A DNA stretch of 53,337 nt, from positions 42,501-95,837 of the forward strand of contig NW_026729336.1 of the NCBI RefSeq assembly GCF_030272615.1, in the 5' to 3' direction. Made by a program: the position numbers and the translations under genes. Shown piece after piece: positions 8,461 to 18,945 of the stretch; the first letter of the stretch is position 1, and each line of letters starts with the position of its first letter. A model generated the notes under the pieces. That model saw only the letters and a program-made list of their open reading frames with translations. It did not search any database and had not been told where the DNA came from. This stretch comes from Cryptomeria japonica. Its lineage: Eukaryota; Streptophyta; Pinopsida; Cupressales; Cupressaceae.

Positions 8461-9649
8461 GTGGGTGTTGAGGTGCGTGCCGAGGTGGGTGGGTGCTAGG
8501 GTGCGCTCCATGGTGGGTGCCAGGGTGGGTGCGTGCTAGGGTGGATTCCAAAGAGGGTCATAGGGTGGGTGCCAAGGTGGGTTGGTGATATAGTGGGTTC
8601 AAAGGTGGGTACTAGGGTGGGTTCCAAGGTGGGTCACAAGTTGGGTGCCAGGATGCGTGGGTGTTAGGTTGGGTGCCAAGGTGGGCTCCTGCGTGGGTGG
8701 GTGCTAGGGTGGGTTTCAAGGTGGACGCGAGGGCGGGTGCCAAGGTGGGTAACAAGTTGGGTGTTAGGATGGGTGAGTGCTAGAGTGGGTGCCAAGGTGG
8801 GTGGGTGCTAAGGTGGATGCCAAGGTGGTTCACAGGGTGGGTGGGTTCTAGGGTGAGTTCCAAGGTGGGTCACAGGTTCAGTGCTAGGGTGGGTGTCAAG
8901 GCGGGTGTCGAGGTGCCTGGGTGCTAGGGTGTGGATGCCAATGTGGGTCATAGGGTGGGTACTAGGGTGGGCTGCAATGTGGGTGCCAAGGTGGGTAACA
9001 TGCTCGGTGGGTTCTAAATTGGGTGCCAGGGTGGGTGTGCACCCACCTTGCCCGAGGTGGGTGCCAAGGTGCCAGTGTGGGTGGGTGCTAAGGTGGATGC
9101 CAAGGTGGGTGAGAAGGTGGGTGATAGGTTGAGTGGTAGGATGGGTGGGTGCCAAGATGGGTCACAGGGTGGGTGCAAGGGTGGGTAGGTGCTAGGGTTG
9201 GTGTCAGGGTGGGTGGGTGCTAGGTTGGGTTCCAAGGTGGGTGCGAGGGTGAGTGTCAAGGTGGGTCACAGGTTAGGTGCTAGGATGGGTGAGTGCTAGG
9301 GTGCAAAGGTGCCAGGGTGGGTGCTAGGATGGGTCGATGCTAGGGTGAGTGGCAAGGTGGGTCCACAAGTGTCAAGGTGGGTGCCGAGGTGGGTGCCAAG
9401 TCGGCGACTGCTATGGTGGATGCCAAGGTGGGTCACGGGGTGGGTGCCAAGTTGCTAGGTTGGGTTCCAAGGTGGGTGCCAACGTGGGTGCTAGGGTGCG
9501 TGGGTTAAAGGGTGTGTCACAACGTGGGTGCCAGGATGGGTGCGCACCCACACTGGCCAAGACGGGTGCGGGTGCAAGGTTGGGTTCCAAGCCCGGTCAC
9601 AGGCTGGGTGCTAGGATGGGTGGGTGCCAAGGTGGGCACCAGGGTGGGT
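8461..9649. repeat. G-rich degenerate minisatellite (GGTGGGTGCYAAGGTGGGT)
   Basis: About 1.2 kb of interlocking 10-19 bp units, such as GCCAAGGTGGGT, GCTAGGGTGGGT and TCACAGGTTGGGT, strongly G-rich on the plus strand and C-rich on the minus strand. Units are degenerate, so there is no single clean period. One clear quadruplex-capable run, with four GGG tracts and loops of 1, 5 and 1 nt, lies at 8695-8713. The sequence continues without a break into the first 7.9-kb unit, whose left edge lies inside the same kind of repeat. No gene is seen. Confidence 0.88.
8695..8713 (+). other. Predicted G-quadruplex motif
   Basis: The plus strand reads GGGTGGGTGCTAGGGTGGG: four GGG tracts with loops T, TGCTA and T. 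This meets the usual G3+N1-7 rule. Folding is predicted from the pattern only. Confidence 0.6.
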
Positions 9650-10130
9650 GCACCCACCCTGGCCAAGGTGGGTCACGGGGTGGGTCCTAGGGTGGGTAAC
9701 GGGGTGGGTACTAAGGTGCGTGCCAAGGTGGGTCATAGGGTGGGTGCCAAGGTGGGCACCAGGGTGGGTGTGCACCAACCCTAGCCAGGGTAGGTCACGG
9801 GGTGGTTGTCGGGGTGGGCGTCAAGGAGCCAAGGTGGGTGGCAAGTAGCCAAGTTGCGTGCCAAGGTGGGTGTCGGGGTGGGTGCCAAGGATCCAAGGTG
9901 GGTGCCAAGGAACCAAGGTGGGTGTCTGGGTGGGTGCCGAGGTGGGAGCCAGGGTGGGTCCCAAGGTGAGTGCAAAGGTGGGTGCCAGGGTCAAGGTGAG
10001 TGCCAATGTGGGTTCCAAGGTGCCAGGGTCAGGGTGAGTGCCAATGTGGGTTCAAAGGTGCTAAGTTGGGTGCGAGGTTGGGTGCGAGGGTGGGTGGGTG
10101 CCAAGGTGTGCTAGGTGGAAGCCCGGGTGG
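9650..10130. repeat. G-rich minisatellite at the left end of unit 1
   Basis: This continues the GGTGGGTGCCAAGGTGGGT repeat of 8461-9649 inside the macrosatellite unit. The same block recurs at the left end of every unit (about 17573, 25496, 33419, 41340 and 49265). A quadruplex-capable run lies at 10080-10098 (GGG tracts at 10080, 10088, 10092 and 10096) and recurs in all units. In unit 5, position 41393 is T where the others have G. Confidence 0.85.
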
Positions 10131-10520
10131 GTCGGCATCCCATGGGTGTCGAGTTGGGTGCCTGATGGGTGCTTCTTGTCAAGTTTTAGTCGTCGGGACT
10201 CATTTCGAGCCTTAGAGGTCGTTTCTTGTCCGGTTGCCCTGTCTTCGACCTGGGAACCCAATTTTGGTCCTCGGGTCCCATTTTTTTTTGTCTCGCATCC
10301 CACTTTTGGCCTGTGGCCTTTTCGGGGTCGATTCTCGTTTTGGGCATCAGAGCATGTTTCTTCTCCTAAAACCCAATATTTGTTTATTAAGTCTCGGAAC
10401 ACATTTTTGTTCTCGTGGACCCATCATGGGTCTTGGAACGCATTTGTGGTCCTTGGGTCCCATTTTGCATCCCGAAACTTGTGTTTTGGTGCTTGATCCC
10501 TATTTTGGGTGCCCACCTTG
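10131..10520. repeat. T-rich degenerate repeats with GGGTCCCATTTTG motif
   Basis: This is the least GC-rich part of the spacer before the 5S gene. Phrases such as CTCGGGTCCCATTTTT, GTCTCGCATCCCACTTTTGG and CCTTGGGTCCCATTTTGC recur irregularly about every 30-50 bp, suggesting an old minisatellite. Short open frames are present on both strands but show no domain I recognise. The block recurs in each unit, 7923 bp apart. Confidence 0.6.
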
Positions 10521-10904
10521 CACCAAGTGCGCACCCGGGGCAAACCGAGCGCCTTGGTGCACCGGGGCAAGATCGAGCGTGCACCCGAGGCGCCCCGAAC
10601 ATGCACCAAGGTGCACTCGGCCCACATGTGAGCGCAGGTCGTTGCGCCCGAGGTGGTGTGTGGGCACCGCGTTGCAGACGGGACACTGCACGCACACGAC
10701 GCCCCCTCCAGGTGCACGCACGTAGGCCGGGCCGGGTGCACACCCGACGCCCTAGCAAGGTGCGCGCACCCGGGCAGGGCTCACACTTGGCGAACGGGGC
10801 GCACTTCGCGAGGGAGGGTGTGCACCTCGACGGGGGTGGGTGGCCGGGGTGGATTCGCACGTGGGTCGCGGTTTGCTAAGTACACACTGCGACAAGCTCA
10901 TAAC
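10521..10904. other. GC-rich 5' flank of 5S gene 1
   Basis: This flank of about 380 bp is rich in GTGCACC and CGCACC. Just upstream of the gene there is a C at -1, as in plant 5S genes, but the -28 region reads CTAAGTACAC, only a weak match to the TATATA element of angiosperm 5S genes, and no GC pair sits at -12. Transcription would then depend mainly on the internal promoter. Across the six units the only difference I saw here is one extra G in unit 5 near 42508. Confidence 0.55.
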
Positions 10905-11022
10905 GGGTGCGATCATACCAGCGTTAGTGCACCGGATCCCATCAGAACTCCGCAGTTAAGCGCGCTTGGGCCGGAGTAGTACTGGGATGGGTGACCTCCC
11001 GGGAAGTCCCGGTGTTGCACCC
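10905..11022 (+). rRNA. 5S ribosomal RNA gene, copy 1
   Basis: This encodes 5S rRNA of the cytosolic large ribosomal subunit, transcribed by RNA polymerase III with TFIIIA. The 118-bp core runs from GGGTGCGATC to GTTGCACCC, and the ends pair (GGGTGC with GCACCC) to form helix I. The mature RNA probably includes one or two U from the T-run. Internal promoter elements are intact: box A AGTTAAGCGCGCTTGGGC at +50, the intermediate element GAGTAG at +70, and box C GGATGGGTGACCTCC at +81. It is preceded by C at -1 and followed by T6. It is a lone gene in a 7.9-kb unit rather than part of the usual short tandem array, and it lies on the strand opposite to the Pol I-like motifs at 4.0-8.2 kb. Confidence 0.97.
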
Positions 11023-11035
11023 TTTTTTAGTTTTT
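11023..11035 (+). terminator. Pol III terminator of 5S copy 1
   Basis: T6 at 11023-11028 directly follows the gene, with a second run of T5 at 11031-11035. Runs of four or more T on the coding strand stop RNA polymerase III, so the pair is a primary and a backup terminator. Confidence 0.9.
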
Positions 11036-11445
11036 CGCCGGGCGTCGCAATGCTATTTGAATAAACCTTTTGCCCGTTTGCGTTCTCGTCGGGGCCGGGC
11101 CGGGCCGGGGTGCGCTGCCCGCACTACCGCGCGCGCGGGGGCGACACCGAGCGCGCACCCGAGGCGCCCCGAGCACACAGGCCACGGTGCAACCCGGGCG
11201 TTGTGCGCGCACCCCGGTGCGCCCGAGGTGCTGCGCGCGCACCCAGGTGAAATCGGTGTGCACCTCGGCCAGTGCGCGCTCGGTCGAGTCGCGCACGTTG
11301 GCCAAGGTGCACGGTGATGTTTCTTACTCTAAGGTTCCGCACCAGACGCCCGGGACAGGTGAGCGAAGCTGGGCGGGGCCGGGTGCGCGGCCGGGGCAGG
11401 TGCACGCAGCTGGAGAGAGCTTTGGAGCACACTTCGGAGCGCACC
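11036..11445. other. GC-rich 3' flank of 5S copy 1
   Basis: Very GC-rich sequence with CGCGCGCG and GGGCCGGGCCGGGCCGGGG blocks (about 11085-11145), then GTGCGCGCACC-type palindromes. The tract GCGCGCGCGGGGGCGAC at about 11130-11146 is an indel site: unit 5 has an extra G and unit 6 an extra CT there. No gene is seen. Confidence 0.55.
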
Positions 11446-12950
11446 AATGATGCGCTCCATTCAAAAGTTTCCTGAAAAGGCAAAAAAAGTTGAGATTATA
11501 GAATTTCCCACTTGAGAGATTGTAAAAAAAAAAAATTTAAAATGAAGGAAACGCGGGTGCCAAGGTGTGCGCAGCCCAGCCAAGGTGTGCGCACCAAGGC
11601 GCCCACCCTGGCGAAGGTGCACGCAAGGTGCGCACCCGAGGCAAACCGGACAATTAACCCAACTTTCGACTTCGCGCGCACCTTGGAGCGCACTTCGGAG
11701 CGCTCCTTGGTGCGCACCAATCTTGGGCACCTCGGAGTGCACCATGGCGCCCACCAAGGTGCGCACCCGGGGCAAACCGAGCTCCGACTTCGTGCGCACC
11801 TTGGAGCGCACGAAAGGTGCGCACCATGGCGCCCACCAAGGTGCGCAGCCCAGCCAAGGCGTGCGCATCAAGGTGCGCACCCTGGCGAAGGTGCGCACCC
11901 GGGGCAAACCGAGCTCCGACTTCGTGCGCACCTTGGAGCGCACAAAAGGTGCGCAACCCAGCCAAGGTGTGCGCACCCCGGTCAAACCGAGCTCCGAATC
12001 GTGCGCACCAGAGGTGCACGCCATCGTGCGCACCTTGGAGCACACTTCGGAGCCCTCCTTGGTGCGCGCCGATGTTGCGCACCTCGGAGCGCACCCGGGG
12101 AAAACAATGCAATTAACCCGACTTTCGACTTCGTGGGCACCTCGGAGCGCTCTCGGGTTCGCACCTCGGAGCACACCGAGGTGCGCACCTTTGATGCGCT
12201 GCCTTCACCAATTTCCAGAAAAGGCAAGAAAACATTGAGAAGGTGTGCGCACCGAGGTGCCCACCCTGGCGAAGGTGCACGCGAGGTGCGCACCCGGGGC
12301 AAACCGGGCTCCGACTTCGTGCACGCCGCACCTTGGAGCACACTTCGGAGCGCTCCTTGGTGCGCACCAGGGCGCGCAACCCAGCCGAGGTGCCCACCCC
12401 GGCGAAGGTGCACGCGAGGTGCGCACCCGGGGCAAACCGGGCTCCGACTTCGTGCACGCCATGGTGCCCACCGCGGCGAAGGTGCACGCGAGGTGCGCAC
12501 CCGGGGCAAACCGGGCTCCGACTTCGTGCACGCCGCACCTTGGAGCACACTTCGGAGCGCTCCTTGGTGCGCACCATGGTGCCCACCAGGGCGCGCAACC
12601 CCGCCGAAGGTGCACGCGAGGTGCGCACCCGGGGCAAACCGGGCTCCGACTTCGTGCACGCCGCACCTTGGAGCACACTTCGGAGCGCTCCTTGGTGCGC
12701 ACCATGGTGCCCACCAGGGCGCGCAACCCCGCCGAAGGTGCACGCGAGGTGCGCACCCGGGGCAAACCGGGCTCCGACTTCGTGCACGCCATGGTGCGCA
12801 CCGCGGCGAAGGTGCGCACCCGGGGCAAACCGGGCTCCGACTTCGTGCACGCCGCACCTTGGAGCACACTTCGGAGCGCTCCTTGGTGCGCACCAGGGCG
12901 CGCAACCCAGCCGAGGTGCCCACCCCGGCGAAGGTGCACGCGAGGTGCGT

Positions 12951-15180
12951 ACCCGGGGCAAACCGGGCTCCGACTTCGTGCACGCCGCACCTTGGAGCAC
13001 ACTTCGGAGCGCTCCTTGGTGCGCACCATGGTGCCCACCAGGCCGCGCAACCCAGCCAAGGTGTGCGCACCAAGGTGCACGCGAGGTGCGCACCCGGGGC
13101 AAACCGGGGTCCGACTTCGTGCACGCCGCACCTTGGAGCACACATCGGGGCGCTCCCGGGTTCGCACCGGCGTTGCGCACCGTGGTGGGCACCTCGGAGC
13201 ACACCAAGGTGGGCAGCGAGGTGCGCACCTTTGATGCGATGCCTTCACTAATTTCCATAAAAGGCAAAAAAAAAACGAGATTTTAAAATTTCCGTTTTGA
13301 AAGATAGTGAGAAAAAGGGAATGCTGGTGCCATCTTGAGCCCGCCCTGGTGCGCAGCCCAGCCAAGGTGTGCGCACCAAGGTGCCCACCCTGGCGAAGGT
13401 GCGCGCCCGGGCAATTAACCCAACTTCCAACTTCGCGCGCGCCAGGGTGGGAGCGCACCCAACAACCGGGCCTGGGAAGAGCCAATGCGAGAAACCCCAC
13501 CAAACGCTCTGACAAAAAAAGAGGGGGCGCTCCAGTAACCCCGCTTCGGAGCGCACCCTGGGCAAACCCAGCCAAGGTGCCCACCCCGGCCAAGGTGCAG
13601 GCGAGGTGCGCACCCGGGGCAAACCGGGCTCCGACAACGTGCACGCCGCACCTTGGAGCACACTTCGTAGCGCTCCCGGGTGCGCACCTCAGAGCACACC
13701 AAGGTGGGCAGCGAGGTGCGCACCTTTGATGCGCTGCCTTCACTAATTTCCAGAAAAGGCAAAAAAAAAAGGAGATTTTAAAATTTCCGTTTTGAAAGAT
13801 AGTGAAAAAAACGGAACGCGCGTGCCATCTTGAGCCCGCCCTGGTGCGCAGCCCAGGTAAGGTGCCCACCCTGGCAAAGGTGCGCACCCGGGCAATTAAC
13901 CCTACTTCCGACTTCGTGCGCGCCAGGGTGGCAACCGGGCCTCGGAAGAGCCAATGCGAGAAACCCCACCAAACGCTCCGACAAAAAAAGAGGCGGCGCT
14001 CCAATAACCCCGCTTCGGAGCGCAGCCGGGGCAAACCCAGCCAAGGTGCCCACCCCGACGAAGGTGCACGCGAGGTGCGCACCCGGGGCAAACCGGGCTC
14101 CGACAACGTGCACGCAGCACCTTGGAGCACACTTCGAAGCACTCCCGGGTGCCCACCGGCGTTGCGCACCGTGGTGGGCAGCGAGGTGCGCACCTTTGAT
14201 GCGCTGCCTTCACTAATTTCCAGAAAAAGGCAAAAAAAAATGAGATTTTAAAATTTCCGTTTTGAAAGATAGTGAAAAAAAAGGAACGCGGGTGCCATCT
14301 TGAGCCCGCCCTGGTGCGCAGCCCAGGCAAGGCATGCGCACCAAGGTGCCCACCCGAGGTGCACACCCGGGGCAAACCGGGCTCCGACTTCGTGCAGGCC
14401 GCACCTTGGAGCACACTTCGGAGCGCTCCTTGGTGCGCACCATGGTGCCCACCAGGGCGCGCAACCCAGCCAAGGTCTGCACACTAAGGTGCCCACCCCG
14501 GCGAAGGTGCACGCGAGGTGCGCACCCGGGGCAAACCGGGCTCCGACTTCGTGCACGCCATGGTGCCCACCGCGGCGAAGGTGCACGCGAGGTGTGCACC
14601 CGGGGCAAACCGGGCTCCGACTTCGTGCACGCCGCACCTTGGAGCACACTTCGGAGCGCTCCTTGGTGCGCACCATGGTGCCCACCAGGGCGCGCAACCC
14701 AGCCAAGGTGTGCGCACCAAGGTGCACGCGAGGTGCGCACCCGGGGCAAACCGGGGTCCGACTTCGTGCACGCCGCACCTTGGAGCACACATCGGAGCGC
14801 TCCCAGGTTCGCACCAGCGTTGCGCACCTTTGATGCGCTGCCTTCACTAATTTCCAGAAAAGGCAAAAAAAAACGATATTTTAAAATTTCCGTTCTGAAA
14901 GATAGTGAAAAAAACGGAACGCGGGTGCCATCTTGAGCCCTTCCTGGTGCGCAGCCCAGGCAAGTTGTGCGCACCAAGGTGCCCACCCTGGCGGAGGTGC
15001 GCGCCCGGGGCAAACCGGGCTCCGACTTCGTGCACTGCATGGTGCCCACCAAGGCGCGCAACCCAGCCAAGGTGCCCACCGCAGCGAAGGTGCACGCGAG
15101 GTGCACACCCGGGGCAAACCGGGCTCCGACTTCGTGCACGCCGCACCTTGGAGCACACTTCAGAGCGCTCCTTGGTGCGC
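12951..15180. repeat. Internal duplication within unit 1, left copy
   Basis: From 12951 the sequence matches the stretch from 15303 at an offset of 2352 bp. The A-rich islands at 13230, 13725, 14195 and 14829 correspond to those at 15582, 16077, 16546 and 16902. Both copies contain the marker phrase CCAATGCGAGAAACCCCACC twice (about 13484 and 13959 here). The right end is approximate. The pair recurs in all complete units. Confidence 0.8.
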
Positions 15181-15302
15181 ACCAGGGCGCGCAACCCAGC
15201 CGAGGTGCCCACCCCGGCGAAGGTGCACGCGAGGTGCGCACCCGGGGCAAACCGGGCTCCGACTTCGTGCACGCCATGGTGCCCACCGCGGCGAAGGTGC
15301 GC

Positions 15303-17265
15303 ACCCGGGGCAAACCGGGCTCCGACTTCGTGCACGCCGCACCTTGGAGCACACTTCGGAGCGCTCCTTGGTGCGCACCATGGTGCCCACCAGGCCGCGC
15401 AACCCAGCCAAGGTGTGCGCACCAAGGTGCACGCGAGGTGCGCACCCGGGGCAAACCGGGGTCCGACTTCGTGCACGCCGCACCTTGGAGCACACATCGG
15501 GGCGCTCCCGGGTTCGCACCGGCGTTGCGCACCGTGGTGGGCACCTCGGAGCACACCAAGGTGGGCAGCGAGGTGCGCACCTTTGATGCGATGCCTTCAC
15601 TAATTTCCATAAAAGGCAAAAAAAAAACGAGATTTTAAAATTTCCGTTTTGAAAGATAGTGAGAAAAAGGGAATGCTGGTGCCATCTTGAGCCCGCCCTG
15701 GTGCGCAGCCCAGCCAAGGTTTGCGCACCAAGGTGCCCACCCTGGCGAAGGTGCACGCCCGGGCAATTAACCCAACTTCCAACTTCGCGCGCGCCAGGGT
15801 GGGAGCGCACCCAACAACCGGGCCTGGGAAGAGCCAATGCGAGAAACCCCACCAAACTCTCTGACAAAAAAAGAGGGGGCGCTCCAGTAACCCCGCTTCG
15901 GAGCGCACCCTGGGCAAACCCAGCCAAGGTGCCCACCCCGGCCAAGGTGCAGGCGAGGTGCGCACCCGGGGCAAACCGGGCTCCGACAACGTGCACGCCG
16001 CACCTTGGAGCACACTTCGTAGCGCTCCCGGGTGCGCACCTCAGAGCACACCAAGGTGGGCAGCGAGGTGCGCACCTTTGATGCGCTGCCTTCACTAATT
16101 TCCAGAAAAGGCAAAAAAAAAAGGAGATTTTAAAATTTCCGTTTTGAAAGATAGTGAAAAAAACGGAACGCGCGTGCCATCTTGAGCCCGCCCTGGTGCG
16201 CAGCCCAGGTAAGGTGCCACCCTGGCAAAGGTGCGCACCCGGGCAATTAACCCTACTTCCGACTTCGTGCGCGCCAGGGTGGCAACCGGGCCTCGGAAGA
16301 GCCAATGCGAGAAACCCCACCAAACGCTCCGACAAAAAAAGAGGCGGCGCTCCAATAACCCCGCTTCGGAGCGCAGCCGGGGCAAACCAAGCCAAGGTGC
16401 CCACCCCGACGAAGGTGCACGCGAGGTGCGCACCCGGGGCAAACCGGGCTCCGACAACGTGCACGCAGCACCTTGGAGCACACTTCGAAGCACTCCCGGG
16501 TGCCCACCGGCGTTGCGCACCGTGGTGGGCAGCGAGGTGCGCACCTTTGATGCGCTGCCTTCACTAATTTCCAGAAAAAGGCAAAAAAAAATGAGATTTT
16601 AAAATTTCCGTTTTGAAAGATAGTGAAAAAAAAGGAACGCGGGTGCCATCTTGAGCCCGCCCTGGTGCGCAGCCCAGGCAAGGCATGCGCACCAAGGTGC
16701 CCACCCGAGGTGCACACCCGGGGCAAACCGGGCTCCGACTTCGTGCAGGCCGCACCTTGGAGCACACTTCGGAGCGCTCCTTGGTGCGCACCATGGTGCC
16801 CACCAGGGCGCACCCGAGGCAAACCGGGCTCCGACTTCGTGCACGCCGCACCTTGGAGCACACATCGGAGCGCTCCCAGGTTCGCACCAGCGTTGCGCAC
16901 CTTTGATGCGCTGCCTTCACTAATTTCCAGAAAAGGCAAAAAAAAACGATATTTTAAAATTTCCGTTCTGAAAGATAGTGAAAAAAACGGAACGCGGGTG
17001 CCATCTTGAGCCCTTCCTGATGCGCAGCCCAGGCAAGTTGTGCGCACCAAGGTGCCCACCCTGGCGGAGGTGCGCGCCCGGGGCAAACCGGGCTCCGACT
17101 TCGTGCACTGCATGGTGCCCACCAAGGCGCGCAACCCAGCCAAGGTGCCCACCGCAGCGAAGGTGCACGCGAGGTGCGCACCCGAGGTGCACACCCGGGG
17201 CAAACCGGGCTCCGACTTCGTGCACGCCGCACCTTGGAGCACACTTCAGAGCGCTCCTTGGTACG
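15303..17265. repeat. Internal duplication within unit 1, right copy
   Basis: This is the second copy of 12951-15180 at offset 2352. It drops one base near 16215 (GTGCCACCC where the left copy has GTGCCCACCC), lacks about 278 bp after CCCACCAGGGCGC near 16812, and has about 13 extra bases near 17175-17190. All five complete units carry these same differences, so the duplication and its deletion predate amplification of the 7.9-kb unit. Confidence 0.78.
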
Positions 17266-18827
17266 CACCAGGGCGCGCAACCCAGCCAAGGTGCTCACCC
17301 CGGCGAAGGTGCACGCGAGGTGCGCACCCGGGGCAAACCGGGCTCGGACTTCGTGCACGCCGCACCTTGGAGCACACATCGGAGCGCTCCCGGGTTCGCA
17401 CCAGCATTGCGCACCTTTGATGCGCTGCCTTCACTAATTTCCAGAAAAGGCAAAAAAAAGAAAAAAATGAGATTTTAAAATTTCCGTTTTGAAAGATAGT
17501 GAAAAAAACGGAACGCGGGTGCCATCTTGAGCCCGCCCTGGTGTGCAGCCCAGGCAAGTTGTGCGCACCAAGGCACCCACCCTGGCCAAGGTGGGTCACG
17601 GGGTGGGTCCTAGGGTGGGTAACGGGGTGGGTACTAAGGTGCGTGCCAAGGTGGGTCATAGGGTGGGTGCCAAGGTGGGCACCAGGGTGGGTGTGCACCA
17701 ACCCTAGCCAGGGTAGGTCACGGGGTGGTTGTCGGGGTGGGCGTCAAGGAGCCAAGGTGGGTGGCAAGTAGCCAAGTTGCGTGCCAAGGTGGGTGTCGGG
17801 GTGGGTGCCAAGGATCCAAGGTGGGTGCCAAGGAACCAAGGTGGGTGTCTGGGTGGGTGCCGAGGTGGGAGCCAGGGTGGGTCCCAAGGTGAGTGCAAAG
17901 GTGGGTGCCAGGGTCAAGGTGAGTGCCAATGTGGGTTCCAAGGTGCCAGGGTCAGGGTGAGTGCCAATGTGGGTTCAAAGGTGCTAAGTTGGGTGCGAGG
18001 TTGGGTGCGAGGGTGGGTGGGTGCCAAGGTGTGCTAGGTGGAAGCCCGGGTGGGTCGGCATCCCATGGGTGTCGAGTTGGGTGCCTGATGGGTGCTTCTT
18101 GTCAAGTTTTAGTCGTCGGGACTCATTTCGAGCCTTAGAGGTCGTTTCTTGTCCGGTTGCCCTGTCTTCGACCTGGGAACCCAATTTTGGTCCTCGGGTC
18201 CCATTTTTTTTTGTCTCGCATCCCACTTTTGGCCTGTGGCCTTTTCGGGGTCGATTCTCGTTTTGGGCATCAGAGCATGTTTCTTCTCCTAAAACCCAAT
18301 ATTTGTTTATTAAGTCTCGGAACACATTTTTGTTCTCGTGGACCCATCATGGGTCTTGGAACGCATTTGTGGTCCTTGGGTCCCATTTTGCATCCCGAAA
18401 CTTGTGTTTTGGTGCTTGATCCCTATTTTGGGTGCCCACCTTGCACCAAGTGCGCACCCGGGGCAAACCGAGCGCCTTGGTGCACCGGGGCAAGATCGAG
18501 CGTGCACCCGAGGCGCCCCGAACATGCACCAAGGTGCACTCGGCCCACATGTGAGCGCAGGTCGTTGCGCCCGAGGTGGTGTGTGGGCACCGCGTTGCAG
18601 ACGGGACACTGCACGCACACGACGCCCCCTCCAGGTGCACGCACGTAGGCCGGGCCGGGTGCACACCCGACGCCCTAGCAAGGTGCGCGCACCCGGGCAG
18701 GGCTCACACTTGGCGAACGGGGCGCACTTCGCGAGGGAGGGTGTGCACCTCGACGGGGGTGGGTGGCCGGGGTGGATTCGCACGTGGGTCGCGGTTTGCT
18801 AAGTACACACTGCGACAAGCTCATAAC

Positions 18828-18945
18828 GGGTGCGATCATACCAGCGTTAGTGCACCGGATCCCATCAGAACTCCGCAGTTAAGCGCGCTTGGGCCGGAGT
18901 AGTACTGGGATGGGTGACCTCCCGGGAAGTCCCGGTGTTGCACCC
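18828..18945 (+). rRNA. 5S ribosomal RNA gene, copy 2
   Basis: Identical over 118 bp to copy 1, including box A, intermediate element and box C, the C at -1 and the weak -28 region. It lies exactly 7923 bp from copy 1. Confidence 0.97.

Larger units (their letters stand above)
9650..17572. repeat. 7923-bp macrosatellite unit 1, complete
   Basis: The unit edge is set where GCACCCACCCTGGCC at 9650 and at 17573 begin to match; to the left of these points the sequences differ. Order inside: G-rich minisatellite 9650-10130; T-rich segment 10131-10520; GC-rich 5S 5' flank; 5S gene 10905-11022; GC-rich 3' flank to about 11445; then GGTGCGCACC-rich repeats with eleven A-rich islands to 17572. Private differences seen: T at 14595 (unit 2 has C at the matching position) and A at 15755 (others G). 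Open frames here are unlikely to be coding, because several overlap on both strands and all share the same short peptide repeats. Confidence 0.96.
11446..17572. repeat. GGTGCGCACC palindrome-rich repeat field with eleven A-rich islands (unit 1)
   Basis: About 6.1 kb built of recurring phrases such as AAGGTGCACGCGAGGTGCGC, ACCCGGGGCAAACCGGGCTC, CCGACTTCGTGCACGCCGCA and TTGGAGCACACTTCGGAGCG. The 10-bp palindrome GGTGCGCACC and its variants are extremely dense. Eleven A-rich islands punctuate it, starting near 11446, 12190, 13230, 13725, 14195, 14829, 15582, 16077, 16546, 16902 and 17416. A typical island reads TTTGATGCGCTGCCTTCACT, then AATTTCCAGAAAAGGC, an A-run, GAGATTTTAAAATTTCCG and TTTTGAAAGATAGTG, followed by GGAACGCGGGTGCCATCTTG. 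The first two are diverged or shortened. The field recurs in all units. Confidence 0.9.

Noticed and set aside
10131-10520. T-rich segment before 5S as a degraded gene or transposon end.
   Set aside because: It contains only irregular GGGTCCCATTTTG-type repeats, no terminal inverted repeats or target-site duplication, and no recognisable protein similarity.
10905-11022. The 5S sequence as part of a Cassandra-type TRIM retroelement, whose LTRs carry a 5S-like region.
   Set aside because: The 5S is complete with both ends and a terminator. I see no paired LTRs, primer-binding site or polypurine tract flanking it.
11045-11056. AATAAA downstream of 5S as a polyadenylation signal.
   Set aside because: It follows a Pol III gene with its own T-run terminator, and a six-base match is expected by chance.
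11512-14193. Long open reading frames on both strands, such as 11512-13251 (+) and 12205-14193 (-), repeated in every unit.
   Set aside because: They overlap on both strands and in several frames, consist of the same short peptide repeats rich in Arg, Ala, Pro, Gly and Cys, and follow DNA repeat periods. Stops are scarce because the DNA is GC-rich and repetitive. Single-base differences between units truncate them (for example at 27916) with no sign of constraint.
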